Positions 26,713 to 35,114 of a stretch of DNA of 37,614 nt are shown here, one piece after another; position 1 is the stretch's first letter, and every line of letters begins with the position of its first letter. Origin of the DNA: a bacterium (GTDB lineage Bacteria > Planctomycetota > UBA1135 > GCA-002686595); NCBI GenBank assembly GCA_030428395.1, contig JAUIDW010000019.1:1-37614 (forward strand), in the 5' to 3' direction. The notes below the pieces were generated by a model. The model did not search any database, was not told where the DNA came from, and saw nothing but the letters and a program-made list of their open reading frames with translations. The translations under genes were made by a program, and so were the position numbers.

Positions 26713-28272
26713 TCACGCGTCCCCGGGCTCCAGCCGGGCGATCCAGGGCCCCCGCGGCACCGCCGGCATGGCGTCGAGCAGGGGCTCGATCCAGTCGGGC
26801 CCCCACCGCGCCAGGAGGTGCAGCGGGCCGAGGCCCTCGGCCTGGGGCAGGCCGCGGGGGAACAGGGTGCTCTCCACCCGCCGGCGGTGGCGCCGCCCCG
26901 TGCCGCGGCGGTTGGACTCCAGGCGCTCGAGCTTCCCCGCCAGGCCCTCCAGCGCGTCGCCCGCGTCCCGCGCCGCGCGGCGCAGCAGCGGGGCGAAGCG
27001 CCGGTCGAGCTCCTCGACCCGCGGCCGCAGCTCCCCGAGCTCGCGCCGGACGCGCGCGGCGACGTCCCGCAGGGCCTTCGCGGGGTCGTCGGGCGGCGGG
27101 ACGCTCGCGCCGCCCCCGGTCTCGGCCGGCAGCTCCCCCGCGCGCACGACGGCGGCGGCGTCCCAGCCGCAGCGCTCGAGCGCCTCGCGCGTCTCGGGCT
27201 CCAGGATCGTCAGCCGGGCGGCCGGCACCCACGGGGGGAAGCCATGTGCCGACCAGACGACCTTCGAAAGACCATTGAAGGACCCACCGGGCCCGATCCA
27301 GGCCGCGAGCGGGGCGACGTCGAAGGGCAGGAGGGGGAACAGGTTCCTGTCGAAGAGCCACTCCTCGGGGGCCTGCACGAGCTCGGCGGCCAGCTCGATG
27401 GGCGTGCGCGAGCCCGGCTCGTCCGGATAGCGCCAGCCCTCCCCCCCCGGGTGCAGGGGTCGCGGGCCCTGCGGGGTCCGCGCGGCCAGCACGGCGCGCC
27501 GGCCCTCTCCACCGCGCGCGGGCGCGCCCCCCAGCCCGTCGGCCAGGCGCCGGGCCAGAGCGCGGGCGAGCGGGAGGCGCAGCCAGTCGGTGCGCACCAC
27601 GACCAGGCCCAGCCCGCCGCACAGCTCGGTGAGCGCGCGCACGCGGGCGTCGGCGAGGGACTCGCCCGGCCGCGGGAACAGGGCGTCCAGCAGCGGCGCG
27701 AAGCGCGCGCCCGCGCCGACCGTCTGCTCGACCGCGGCGCGGCAGGCGGCGAGGGCGTGGCGCGACTCCTCGAGCGGCCGCAGCGCGGGCGGCGTCGCGC
27801 CCGGGTCGAGGCCGGCGAGCGAGACGCGCTGGACGTCGAGGTGGCGGTTCAGGAGCCAGGCGCCGCGCAGCTCGTCGCCGCTCGCGTCGTCGCCGTGCAC
27901 CCAGAACACCGGCACGACGGGGCGCTCCCAGGCCTGCGCCAGCGAGCGCGCCAGGCGCACCGCCTGCAGCGCCTGGACGAGGTGCGCCAGCGGCGACAGC
28001 AGCAGGCCCGGCGCGCCGCCGGCGGCGACGAGGCTGGTCCCCGGCCGCGCGAGCGAGCGCACCGCGTCGAGCACCGGAACGCGCGGCCGGAACGGCGCGA
28101 GCTCGCGCTCGAGCGTCTCCGCCAGCTCCGCGCGCTCGTCCTCCTCGAAGCGCTCGGCCGGACACGCGATCTCCGCGAGCGCGCCCACCGGCCCCGGGCG
28201 CACCGGGTCGGCGGGCGCGGATCCGCCCTCGCCGGGCAGCGGGTCCTGCAGCTCCTCGAGCGTGACGCGCAA
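26713..28272 (-). CDS. bshC: Putative bacillithiol synthase, BshC family (cysteine-adding enzyme)
   Basis: 519 aa, TTG start 3 nt after pyrF ends. VVPVFWVHGDDASGDEL (near 118-134) corresponds to the conserved 'PVFWIAGEDHDxxE' block of BshC. RLESNRRGTGRRHRRRVE then STLFPRGLPQAEGL matches the C-terminal coiled-coil segment. BshC is thought to join cysteine to the GlcN-malate precursor, giving bacillithiol. The first visible difference is GDDASGDE for the usual GEDxDxDE, so catalysis is not assured. bshA and bshB are not in the window. An alternative is a BshC-like protein of other function. Confidence 0.75.
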   Translation of the reverse strand: MRVTLEELQDPLPGEGGSAPADPVRPGPVGALAEIACPAERFEEDERAELAETLERELAPFRPRVPVLDAVRSLARPGTSLVAAGGAPGLLLSPLAHLVQALQAVRLARSLAQAWERPVVPVFWVHGDDASGDELRGAWLLNRHLDVQRVSLAGLDPGATPPALRPLEESRHALAACRAAVEQTVGAGARFAPLLDALFPRPGESLADARVRALTELCGGLGLVVVRTDWLRLPLARALARRLADGLGGAPARGGEGRRAVLAARTPQGPRPLHPGGEGWRYPDEPGSRTPIELAAELVQAPEEWLFDRNLFPLLPFDVAPLAAWIGPGGSFNGLSKVVWSAHGFPPWVPAARLTILEPETREALERCGWDAAAVVRAGELPAETGGGASVPPPDDPAKALRDVAARVRRELGELRPRVEELDRRFAPLLRRAARDAGDALEGLAGKLERLESNRRGTGRRHRRRVESTLFPRGLPQAEGLGPLHLLARWGPDWIEPLLDAMPAVPRGPWIARLEPGDA

Positions 28273-28275
28273 GGC

Positions 28276-29169
28276 TCAGGCCCCGGCGTCCAGCGCGCTC
28301 CGCAGGCTCGCGATCATCTCGTCGAGCGCCGCGGAGAGGGCCGCGCGCCAGTTGTCCCCCGGCGCGAACAGGATGCTGCGCGAGGCGTTGACCAGCGCGC
28401 CGTGCGGCCGGCCCTCGGCGTCGCGCAGGAAACCCGGGACGACGTCCTCGGCGCCGGCGCCCTGCGCGCCGTAGCCGGGCAGCAGCAGCGGCGCGTGCGG
28501 CAGCAGCTCGCGGAAGTGCGCCAGCTCGTCGCGGTGCGTCGCGCCGACCACCGCGCCGACGCTCGAGAGGCCGCACTCGCCCACGAGCTCCGGCCGCGAC
28601 ATGCCCCACCGCTCGACCGAGCGCGCGAGCACGTCCGCGAGCGGCGGGTCGCCGTGGTGCTGGATCCCCGCGCCGCCGGGGTTCGACGTGCGCACGAGCA
28701 CGTACAGCCCGGCGCCGCGCGCGGTGCAGGCCTCGAGGAACGGCTCGATCGAGTCGTCCCCGAGCAGCGGGTTGACCGTGATCGCGTCGCAGCGCGGCTC
28801 CTCCTCGAGGAACGCTCGCGCGTAGGCCCGCGCCGTGCTGGCGATGTCCGAGCGCTTGACGTCGCCCACCACCAGCAGGCCCGCCGCGCGCGCGGCGGCC
28901 ACGACGCGCTCCCACTGCTCGACGCCGTGGTGTCCGAGGACCTCGAAGAAGGCCGACTGGGGCTTCACCGCGGCCACGCGGCCGGCCACGAGGCCGACGA
29001 CCTCCTCCAGGAAGTCCCCCATGCGCTGCGCGCGGCGCGCGCGCGGCACGGCGGGGTCGCGCGCCTCGGCGAACTCCGCCGGCAGCCGGTCGAGGTGCGG
29101 GTCGAGCCCGACGAGGGCGGGGTTGCCGCAGCGGCGGACCGCGGCCGCCAGGCGGTCGGCGTAGTTCAC
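28276..29169 (-). CDS. pyrF: Orotidine 5'-phosphate decarboxylase (type 2)
   Basis: 297 aa, GTG start overlapping the DUF502 stop (GTGA). The catalytic DxKxxD motif is VGDVKRSDIASTA. The substrate region includes VGLDPHLDRLP, AVKPQSAFFE and LVRTSNPGGAG. The length and the NPGG motif fit the long PyrF subfamily used by mycobacteria, Myxococcus and planctomycetes, rather than the about 240-aa E. coli type. It makes UMP from OMP. Confidence 0.92.
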   Translation of the reverse strand: MNYADRLAAAVRRCGNPALVGLDPHLDRLPAEFAEARDPAVPRARRAQRMGDFLEEVVGLVAGRVAAVKPQSAFFEVLGHHGVEQWERVVAAARAAGLLVVGDVKRSDIASTARAYARAFLEEEPRCDAITVNPLLGDDSIEPFLEACTARGAGLYVLVRTSNPGGAGIQHHGDPPLADVLARSVERWGMSRPELVGECGLSSVGAVVGATHRDELAHFRELLPHAPLLLPGYGAQGAGAEDVVPGFLRDAEGRPHGALVNASRSILFAPGDNWRAALSAALDEMIASLRSALDAGA

Positions 29170-30182
29170 GGAGCGGACTCGCTGCCGGAGGGCTCGACGG
29201 CCTCGCTCCCCGACCGCGCGCGCGGCGCCGCGTCGGCGAGCGCCTGCCGGTCGAGGTCCGCCACGTACTCCTTGGGCGGCACCAGCACGCCGCCCGACAC
29301 CGTGACGCGCAGCGCCTCGTCGACGGTGAACGGCAGCGGGTGGATGTCCGCCGCGTCGACGAAGATCGTGAAGCCCGTCATCGGCATCGGCGACGTCGGG
29401 ATGAACACCGTCACGAGGTCGCGGCCGGTGCGCGTGCGCAGCGTCCTCAGCGCGTTGCCGGTCACGAATCCGATGGCCCAGATGCCCTTGCTCGGGTAGG
29501 GCGCCGCCACGACCGTGTCGAACTCGATCTTCGTGTCGGAGAGCGCGAACTCGACGAGCTGCTTGGTGTACGGGTAGACCGAGCGCACCAGCGGCAGCCG
29601 GTTCAGCCCGCGATCCACGCGCTGGATGATCTGGCGGCCGATGAAGCCGCTGGCCAGGTAGCCCAGGCCGAACACGAGCAGGATCGACAGCGCGATGCCG
29701 AACACCGGCGGCACGTTGCGCCCCACGTCGCGGCGCAGGCGGTCGGCGTTGATGCCGAGCTCCTCGAGGTCGCGGAAGAAGGACTCGGACTTCTCGCGGT
29801 GGCGCCCGACGTCGTCGGCGAACTCGACCGAGTAGCCCTCGCGGTCGAACTTGTGCTGCAGGCCCAGGGGCAGCAGGCGCACGTCGAGGTACTCCGCGTC
29901 GTAGGGCTCGATGCGCAGCTCGCGGAGCACGCGCCACCCGACCGCGTTGTGCTCGAGGGACCAGTAGATCGCCCGGTTGATCGGCGAGGTCACGTACTGG
30001 TTCACGAAGTTGATGACGACCACGAAGATCGCCAGCGTGAACACGACGGGCAGGATGACGAGCAGGCCGCGCAGGAAGAACGCCGTCGCGCGGGAGCGCT
30101 TCTTCGTCCCGATCTTCGACGCGCCGTCGACGGGCTCGGCCTCGGCGGGGGTCTCGGCTTCCTGCGGTTTGCGTGCGGGCAT
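29166..30182 (-). CDS. DUF502-family inner-membrane protein
   Basis: About 338 aa from ATG 30182 (MPARKPQEAE); a GTG at 30254 would add 24 residues. First membrane segment LLVILPVVFTLAIFVVVINFV near residues 40-60, second VFGIALSILLVFGLGYLASGF near 165-185, then RGLNRLPLVRSVYPYTKQLVEF and VTVFIPTSPMPMTGF, both strongly conserved in DUF502. The C-terminal half is soluble. Function is unknown in the family; it is often linked to membrane stress or chloroplast/bacterial membrane complexes, without proof. A TAGGAT -10 lies at 30283-30288, so the leader would be 22 or 94 nt depending on the start. Confidence 0.85.
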   Translation of the reverse strand: MPARKPQEAETPAEAEPVDGASKIGTKKRSRATAFFLRGLLVILPVVFTLAIFVVVINFVNQYVTSPINRAIYWSLEHNAVGWRVLRELRIEPYDAEYLDVRLLPLGLQHKFDREGYSVEFADDVGRHREKSESFFRDLEELGINADRLRRDVGRNVPPVFGIALSILLVFGLGYLASGFIGRQIIQRVDRGLNRLPLVRSVYPYTKQLVEFALSDTKIEFDTVVAAPYPSKGIWAIGFVTGNALRTLRTRTGRDLVTVFIPTSPMPMTGFTIFVDAADIHPLPFTVDEALRVTVSGGVLVPPKEYVADLDRQALADAAPRARSGSEAVEPSGSESAP

Positions 30183-30282
30183 CTGCGGAACGATCGCGAG
30201 CGGCTCGGGGGAGCCGGCGGGCGCGCTCGCCGAGGCGCACGTCCGGACGCGCACGACCGGACCCCGCGCCGCCGAGCGTCGC

Positions 30283-30288
30283 ATCCTA
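30283..30288 (-). promoter_or_regulatory. -10 element (TAGGAT) for the DUF502-pyrF-bshC run
   Basis: CATAGGAT on the minus strand, the same hexamer as at the PASTA and tatA genes. No -35 partner is evident. Confidence 0.45.
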
Positions 30289-30474
30289 TGCAATCGCCCC
30301 ACGGCTTTCGCGGCGCCGCCCGGCCCCGGAGGAGGAGCGGTCCGCCTGCGCCGCTCCCGCGCGCCCCGACCCCACCGCGCCCGGGCCGCGCTCCCCCGCG
30401 ACCTGGCCCCACCGCGCCCGGGACTTGCGCCCCCCGCGCCCGCGCGCGCGGCTGGCGGGCGCGCCCGGGACGGC

Positions 30475-31656
30475 TCAGGGCGCCGCGGGCGCAGCCAGGC
30501 CGAGGAACTCGCGCCCCACGGCGTCCGCCAGCGGCAGGCCGCGCTCGGTGAGGCGGACCCGGCCCTCCGCGCGCTCGAGCAGCCCCTCCCCCACCAGCCG
30601 GGCGACCGTCTCCGCCGCCGGGTCCGGCCCCGTCAGGCCGGCGACGGCCAGCGCCGCCTCCGGCTCGAGGCCCGCGGCGAGCCGCAGGCCGAGCCACCAG
30701 GTCTCGCCCAGGCGCGCGAGGGGCTCCAGGCGCTCGGAGCTAGTCACGGGGTCGCGATCCGCCCCCAGCCGCGCGCGGTAGCCCTCGACGGAACGCACGT
30801 TGACCGAGCGCACCCCGTCGACGTGGCTGGCCGCGGAGGGGCCCAGGCCCAGGTAGGGGCCGTTGCGCCAGTAGTTGACGTTGTGGAGGCATTGAGCCCC
30901 ATTCTTCGCGAAGTTGGACACCTCGTACGCGTCCAGCCCGGCCCCGCCGGCGAGCTCGCGCGTGGCGTGGAACATGGCCAGCTCGTCCTCCTCCGGCACG
31001 GGCTGGATCCGGCCGCGGCGGCGCTCGGTCTCGAAGCGCGTGCCGGGCTCGAAGATGAGGGCGTAGGCGCTCAGGTGATCCGGCCCGAGCGCCAGTACCC
31101 GCGCCAGGTCCTCGCGCCACGCCTCCGGCTCCAGGCCGGGGGCCGCGAAGATCAGGTCGACGCTGACCCACGGCACGCCCGCCCGCCGGGCCGCGGCGAA
31201 GGCGGCGAAGGCCTGGTCGACGTCGTGCACGCGCCCGAAGGACTCGAGCACCTCCGGGCGCAGGCTCTGGAACCCGATCGACACGCGGCGCACGCCGCCC
31301 TCGAGCAGGACCCGCGCACGCTCGAGGTCGAGGCTCTCGGGGTTGCACTCCGCCGTCACCTCCTCGGCGGACGCGCGGAACCCGGTCAGCGCGTCGAGCC
31401 CGTCGAGCAACCGCCGCAGGAGCGCGGGCGGCAGCAGCGAGGGTGTCCCGCCCCCCAGGAACACGGTCCGCGGCCGCTCCGGAGCCCGCTGGCGCGCCTC
31501 CTCGAGGATCGCGTCGACCATGCCCCCCAGGTCGTGCCCCTCGGCGGGCACCGAGTAGAAGTCGCAGTACGTGCACTTCGCCGCGCAGAACGGCAGATGC
31601 ACGTACAGCGGCGTGCCCGCCGCCGGGCGCGCCCGTCCGGGCTCGCAGAGGTCCAC
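30475..31656 (-). CDS. hemW: Radical SAM heme chaperone HemW-like protein
   Basis: 393 aa, GTG start. It begins with LYVHLPFCAAKCTYCDFYS, the CX3CX2C iron-sulfur site with the HemW-type CxF ending, then VFLGGGTPSLL, ECNPES, RVSIGFQSL and SVDLIFAAPG, all typical of the HemW/HemN-like group. HemW transfers heme to respiratory enzymes and does not have coproporphyrinogen oxidase activity (HemN has extra N-terminal sequence that is absent here). 172 nt with no gene lies beyond its stop (30303-30474). Confidence 0.92.
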   Translation of the reverse strand: MDLCEPGRARPAAGTPLYVHLPFCAAKCTYCDFYSVPAEGHDLGGMVDAILEEARQRAPERPRTVFLGGGTPSLLPPALLRRLLDGLDALTGFRASAEEVTAECNPESLDLERARVLLEGGVRRVSIGFQSLRPEVLESFGRVHDVDQAFAAFAAARRAGVPWVSVDLIFAAPGLEPEAWREDLARVLALGPDHLSAYALIFEPGTRFETERRRGRIQPVPEEDELAMFHATRELAGGAGLDAYEVSNFAKNGAQCLHNVNYWRNGPYLGLGPSAASHVDGVRSVNVRSVEGYRARLGADRDPVTSSERLEPLARLGETWWLGLRLAAGLEPEAALAVAGLTGPDPAAETVARLVGEGLLERAEGRVRLTERGLPLADAVGREFLGLAAPAAP

Positions 31657-31663
31657 GCCCGGC

Positions 31664-31669
31664 AGGATA
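31664..31669 (-). promoter_or_regulatory. -10 element (TATCCT), leaderless start of hemW
   Basis: AGTATCCT on the minus strand, 7 nt before GTG 31656. A transcript start near 31657 would leave a single untranslated base. Confidence 0.5.
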
Positions 31670-31834
31670 CTCCCCCCCGCCGCCGCCGGCCGCGAGCGGC
31701 GGCCGAGCCGGGTCCCCGGGGCCGCTGGACGCGGCGAGCGAGGAATCCGGCACCCCGGGCGACACCCGCGCCGCGTCGGGGAGTCCTACGGGTGGAGGTG
31801 GGGGCGGTGGGATCCCCAGTGGACCCGCCGCCGT

Positions 31835-31850
31835 CCCCGGCCGGCCGGGG
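31835..31850 (-). terminator. 16-bp palindrome after the sigma factor stop
   Basis: CCCCGGCCGGCCGGGG, immediately after the stop codon. It could form a short GC hairpin that ends the sigma transcript before hemW, which has its own promoter 170 nt further on. There is no T-run. Confidence 0.45.
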
Positions 31851-31851
31851 C

Positions 31852-32661
31852 TCAGTCCGCGTTCATGACCTCGTGCAGACGGCGCAGGGCGTCGCGCTCG
31901 ATCTGCCGCACGCGCTCGCGCGTCAGGCCGACGATCTTGCCGATCTCCTTGAGCGTCATCGGCTCGACGCCCTCGTCCAGGCCGTAGCGCAGCCGCAGGA
32001 TCGTGGCCTCGCGCTCGTCGATCGCGTCGAGCAGCTGGGACAGGCGGTCCAGCAGGTCCTCGTTCAGCAGCAGCTCGTCCGGGCTCTTCACCGCCTCGTC
32101 CTCGACGGTGTCCTGGTGCGTCGTCAGCACCTCGAGGGAGACCTGGCCGCCGACGCCGGAGGTCTGGATGGTGCGCTTGAGCAGTCCCCAGTTGTCCTTC
32201 GGGATGTTCAGCTCCTCGGCGACCTCCTCGACGCTCGGGAAGCGGCCGAGGACGTAGGCGAGCTCCTGACTCACCAGGCGCCACTTGGCGATGAGCTCGG
32301 CCATGTAGCTCGGCACGCGCACGGACTTGACCGTGTTCGTCAGCGCGCGCCGGATGGACTGCTTGATCCACCACGTGGCGTAGGTGGAGAAGCGGCAGCC
32401 CGCGTTCGGGTCGAACTTCTCGACCCCCTTCATCAGCCCGATGTTCCCCTCGGCGATCAGGTCCTGGAGCGTCAGGCCGCGGTCCGAGTAGCCCTTCGCG
32501 ATGGACACGACCAGGCGCAGGTTGGCGCGGATCATGTGCTCGCGCGCCGCCAGGTCGCCCGACTGGACGCGGCGGCCGAGCTCCTTCTCCTCGTCGGGGG
32601 TGAGGAGCGGGACCTCGTTGATCTCCTGGAGGTAGGTCTCCAGGCACTGTTCGGCGGAAAT
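31852..32661 (-). CDS. Sigma-70 family RNA polymerase sigma factor (group 1/2)
   Basis: 269 aa if started at ATT 32661. Regions seen: 1.2 ([19 protein letters not shown]), 2.1-2.4 ([17 protein letters not shown], then [18 protein letters not shown] and [13 protein letters not shown]), region 3 (about 125-190, IQTSGVGGQ) and 4 ([37 protein letters not shown]). No region 1.1, so group 2-like rather than the main RpoD, which normally carries it. In frame the only ATG/GTG/TTG upstream is GTG 32904; the 81 codons after it have low GC at third position and look non-coding. ATT is 6 nt after AGGGGAGG, an ideal distance. A GTG start with a non-typical tail remains possible. Confidence 0.88.
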   Translation of the reverse strand: MSAEQCLETYLQEINEVPLLTPDEEKELGRRVQSGDLAAREHMIRANLRLVVSIAKGYSDRGLTLQDLIAEGNIGLMKGVEKFDPNAGCRFSTYATWWIKQSIRRALTNTVKSVRVPSYMAELIAKWRLVSQELAYVLGRFPSVEEVAEELNIPKDNWGLLKRTIQTSGVGGQVSLEVLTTHQDTVEDEAVKSPDELLLNEDLLDRLSQLLDAIDEREATILRLRYGLDEGVEPMTLKEIGKIVGLTRERVRQIERDALRRLHEVMNAD

Positions 32662-33011
32662 GACGGGCCTCCCCTGGGTGAGAAGTCCTCGGGTGGGTCG
32701 CTCGCCGGACTCCGAGGGGGCCGGCGCATCGGGAACGCGGACCAGCCGCGATGCGGTGGCGTGGATCGACCCCCGGCGATCCCGTTCTTGAGGCTGCCCG
32801 GGGAAGCGGACGGCGGGCGCCCGCGCGCGCCGGGGAGCAGGAGGCCCCCAGGGGGCCGCCAGATGCCCAGCAGACTCCCGGGAGGAGGGCTTCCTCGCCG
32901 GCACGGCGTCCGGTTTCCCTCGCCGGAGCTTCAGATCGGCGGCTCCCCGACCGTGTTAAAGTCGTGCCCTCGCAGGCCTCCCGGAGGCCAACGCGACCCC
33001 CGAGCCCAGCC
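32662..33011 (+). other. Divergent control region between the sigma factor and the HPr-domain gene
   Basis: 350 nt without a gene. On the plus strand a TAAAGT -10-like motif at 32957-32962 would start transcription near 32969. In the leader the inverted repeat GGCCTCC/GGAGGCC (32975-32981 and 32983-32989) can pair and hide a GGAGG sequence, though that is 24 nt from the ATG. Another perfect 7-bp inverted repeat with a single-base centre is at 32843-32857. No clear promoter for the sigma gene was found. Confidence 0.45.
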
Positions 33012-34325
33012 ATGCCCGACTCCTCCCTCGAAGAGGTCATCCAGGAAGACGAGTTCGTCCAGCTCCTCCGCTCCCAGGCGGAGCGGTACCTGGGGCTCTG
33101 CGCCGTCCTCCTGGGGCCCGCCGAGCGCCACTGGAAGAAGAAGCACTACCACCGCCTGGTGACCGAGTCGGACGAGCTGGAGACGTTCCTCGACGACTAC
33201 GGGGCCCAGCACAATCAGCGCTTCCACTACTTCCGGGAGCTCGTGGCCGCCATGCGCTGGTTCGCCCAGACGGCCTTCAGCCTGGCCCACCTCGAGGCCC
33301 GCTTCGGGACCTACGGGCTGGACCGTTGCCTCGGCGTGGACGCGCCGGAGGCGGAGGCCGGGGTGCGCCGCGCCTGCGAGGCCATCCGCGACTCCGTGGT
33401 CGCGCTGCTCCGGGCCATCCTCGACGAGGCCGCCGAGCTGGGCATCGCCGCCGTGGGCGGGGACGGCGCCACCGAGGAGGGCTTCATGGACCCGCTCGTC
33501 CGCGTGCGCCTCCCGCGCAGCCTGGGCCAGGAGGACCCCGCGGACGAGGACCAGAAGATCGCCGAGGTCGCCTCCAAGTACCTGGCCGCCTGCGAGATGC
33601 TCGCCGACCTCTCGATCGGGCGCATCGAGGATCCGGCCCGCCGCCGCGACTTCCTCGACCGCCACTGTCGCGAGGAGCAGGCCCGCGTGTACGAGGCGAC
33701 GGTCCACAACCTGCAGTCGACCTACGACACGTACATCAAGAACACGGTGCTCGAGTCCGAGGACGCCCGGCTGCTCCAGCTCCGCGGGCACACGTCGGGC
33801 TCCCTGCACCTGCTGGAGGCGGTGACCTTCCTGGCGCACTTCGTCGAGCGCCACGAGAGCGGCCAGCGCAGCGAGGAGGCCGAGCAGCGCATGCGCCGGG
33901 TCATCGACCCCGACGTCGTGCAGGACGTCACGCTGAACGAGCTGCTCTACTGGGCCAACCGGTTCCTGCAGGGCGGTCGCTCGATCGCGGAGGACCTGCT
34001 GCCGAGCTACACCAACGTCCGCGAGATGACGGTGGAGCTGCCGGAGGAGCTCCAGCTCCACGCGCGCCCCGCCGCGCTGATCGTCAGCATCGTGAACCGC
34101 TACGGCACGCCGGTCGAGCTCGAGGTCGAGAGCAAGGCCTGCAACGCCGGCTCGATCCTCGAGCTGCTCGTCACGGTCGGTTCGCACCCCGATGCGCGCC
34201 GTTTCGTCGTTCGCGGGGACGAGAAGCCGCTGCGCGACATCGCGCTGCTCTTCGAGCACGGCCTGGGCGAGGAGGGCGTGGAGACGCTCCCCGCCAGCCT
34301 GCAGTACCTGCGCGGCGACGCCTGA
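33012..34325 (+). CDS. Large protein with C-terminal HPr phosphocarrier domain
   Basis: 437 aa, ATG 33012. Residues 1-335 are helical, charged and acidic, with no membrane segment and no family I recognise. Residues about 340-430 form an HPr fold: LHARPAALIVSIVNRYG holds the phospho-His (His350), and CNAGSILELLVTVGS the regulatory Ser (Ser381). The His-to-Ser spacing is 31 residues, the same as His15-Ser46 of HPr. No EI (PtsI), EII or HPr kinase is nearby, so it may take phosphate from an orphan EI elsewhere, or act as a regulator like NPr. The arrangement with a long N-terminal helical domain is unusual. Neighbours are the divergent sigma factor and a convergent metallophosphoesterase. Confidence 0.8.
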   Translation: MPDSSLEEVIQEDEFVQLLRSQAERYLGLCAVLLGPAERHWKKKHYHRLVTESDELETFLDDYGAQHNQRFHYFRELVAAMRWFAQTAFSLAHLEARFGTYGLDRCLGVDAPEAEAGVRRACEAIRDSVVALLRAILDEAAELGIAAVGGDGATEEGFMDPLVRVRLPRSLGQEDPADEDQKIAEVASKYLAACEMLADLSIGRIEDPARRRDFLDRHCREEQARVYEATVHNLQSTYDTYIKNTVLESEDARLLQLRGHTSGSLHLLEAVTFLAHFVERHESGQRSEEAEQRMRRVIDPDVVQDVTLNELLYWANRFLQGGRSIAEDLLPSYTNVREMTVELPEELQLHARPAALIVSIVNRYGTPVELEVESKACNAGSILELLVTVGSHPDARRFVVRGDEKPLRDIALLFEHGLGEEGVETLPASLQYLRGDA

Positions 34326-34379
34326 CGTCACGCGCGCGGGCGCCGCACGTCGGGCACCGGGTTCCTGCGCGAGTCGCGC

Positions 34380-35114
34380 TCAGACGCCCAGGTACAGGCG
34401 GTCCGCGAGCATGTGCGGCAGGCCGGCGTCGCGGATGCGCTGGGCCTCGACGTCGATGTCGTACTCGACGCGGCGGATCCAGACCTTGCCGAGGTCGGAG
34501 TCGTAGATCGCGTAGGCCGTGCGGCTGTCCTCGTCCCGCGGCTGGCCCACGCTGCCCACGTTGACGAGGGCGCGGTACGCCTCCTCCACGTCGATCTCGC
34601 TCTCGGCGGTGTAGGCCGTGCGCGTGGGGTCGTCCCGCATGCGCAGGAGCGTGACGGGCACGTGCGAGTGGCCGACGAAACAGACCGGCAGGGGCATGAC
34701 GTCCAGCGACGGATCGGCGTCGGTCGGGCTCTGGATGTAGTCGAAGAGCTCGGGGCGGTAGAGCGTGCCGTGCGCGACCGAGCAGTGCTCCTCGTGCAGC
34801 GTGAGCGGCAGGTCGTGGAGGAACTCCATCTCGTCGCACGACAGGACCTCGCGGGTCCAGGCCACGGCGGCGCGGGCGTAGTTGTTGAAGTAGACATCGT
34901 CGAGCCGGCCCACGCAGGCCGCGTCGTGGTTGCCGAGCACGACGTGGGCGCCGACTTCTCGCAGCAGCGCGATGCACTGGCTGGGGGCCGCGCCGTAGCC
35001 GACGACGTCGCCCACGCTCAGGATGCGATCGACGCGCTCCTGCTCGAGGCATCCCAGCACGGTCTCGAGGGCCGTCAGGTTGCTGTGGATGTCACCGAGG
35101 ATGCCGTACCGCAT
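34380..35114 (-). CDS. Calcineurin-like metallophosphoesterase (YfcE/MJ0936 type)
   Basis: 244 aa, ATG 35114. Metal motifs in order: GDIHSN (residues 7-12), GDVVGYG (near 35), GNHD (near 61), AHGT (near 114) and GHSHVP (near 148), all present, so it should be active. Substrate unknown; such enzymes cleave phosphodiesters or nucleotides. Its start overlaps the end of the membrane-protein gene by 23 nt, so the two are probably translated together. It ends 55 nt from the HPr gene, convergent with it. Confidence 0.93.
   Translation of the reverse strand: MRYGILGDIHSNLTALETVLGCLEQERVDRILSVGDVVGYGAAPSQCIALLREVGAHVVLGNHDAACVGRLDDVYFNNYARAAVAWTREVLSCDEMEFLHDLPLTLHEEHCSVAHGTLYRPELFDYIQSPTDADPSLDVMPLPVCFVGHSHVPVTLLRMRDDPTRTAYTAESEIDVEEAYRALVNVGSVGQPRDEDSRTAYAIYDSDLGKVWIRRVEYDIDVEAQRIRDAGLPHMLADRLYLGV

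Noticed and set aside
26401-33162. Long plus-strand frames at 26401-29499 and 29977-33162
   Set aside because: They cover bshC, pyrF, DUF502, hemW and the sigma factor on the opposite strand and show no recognisable domain.
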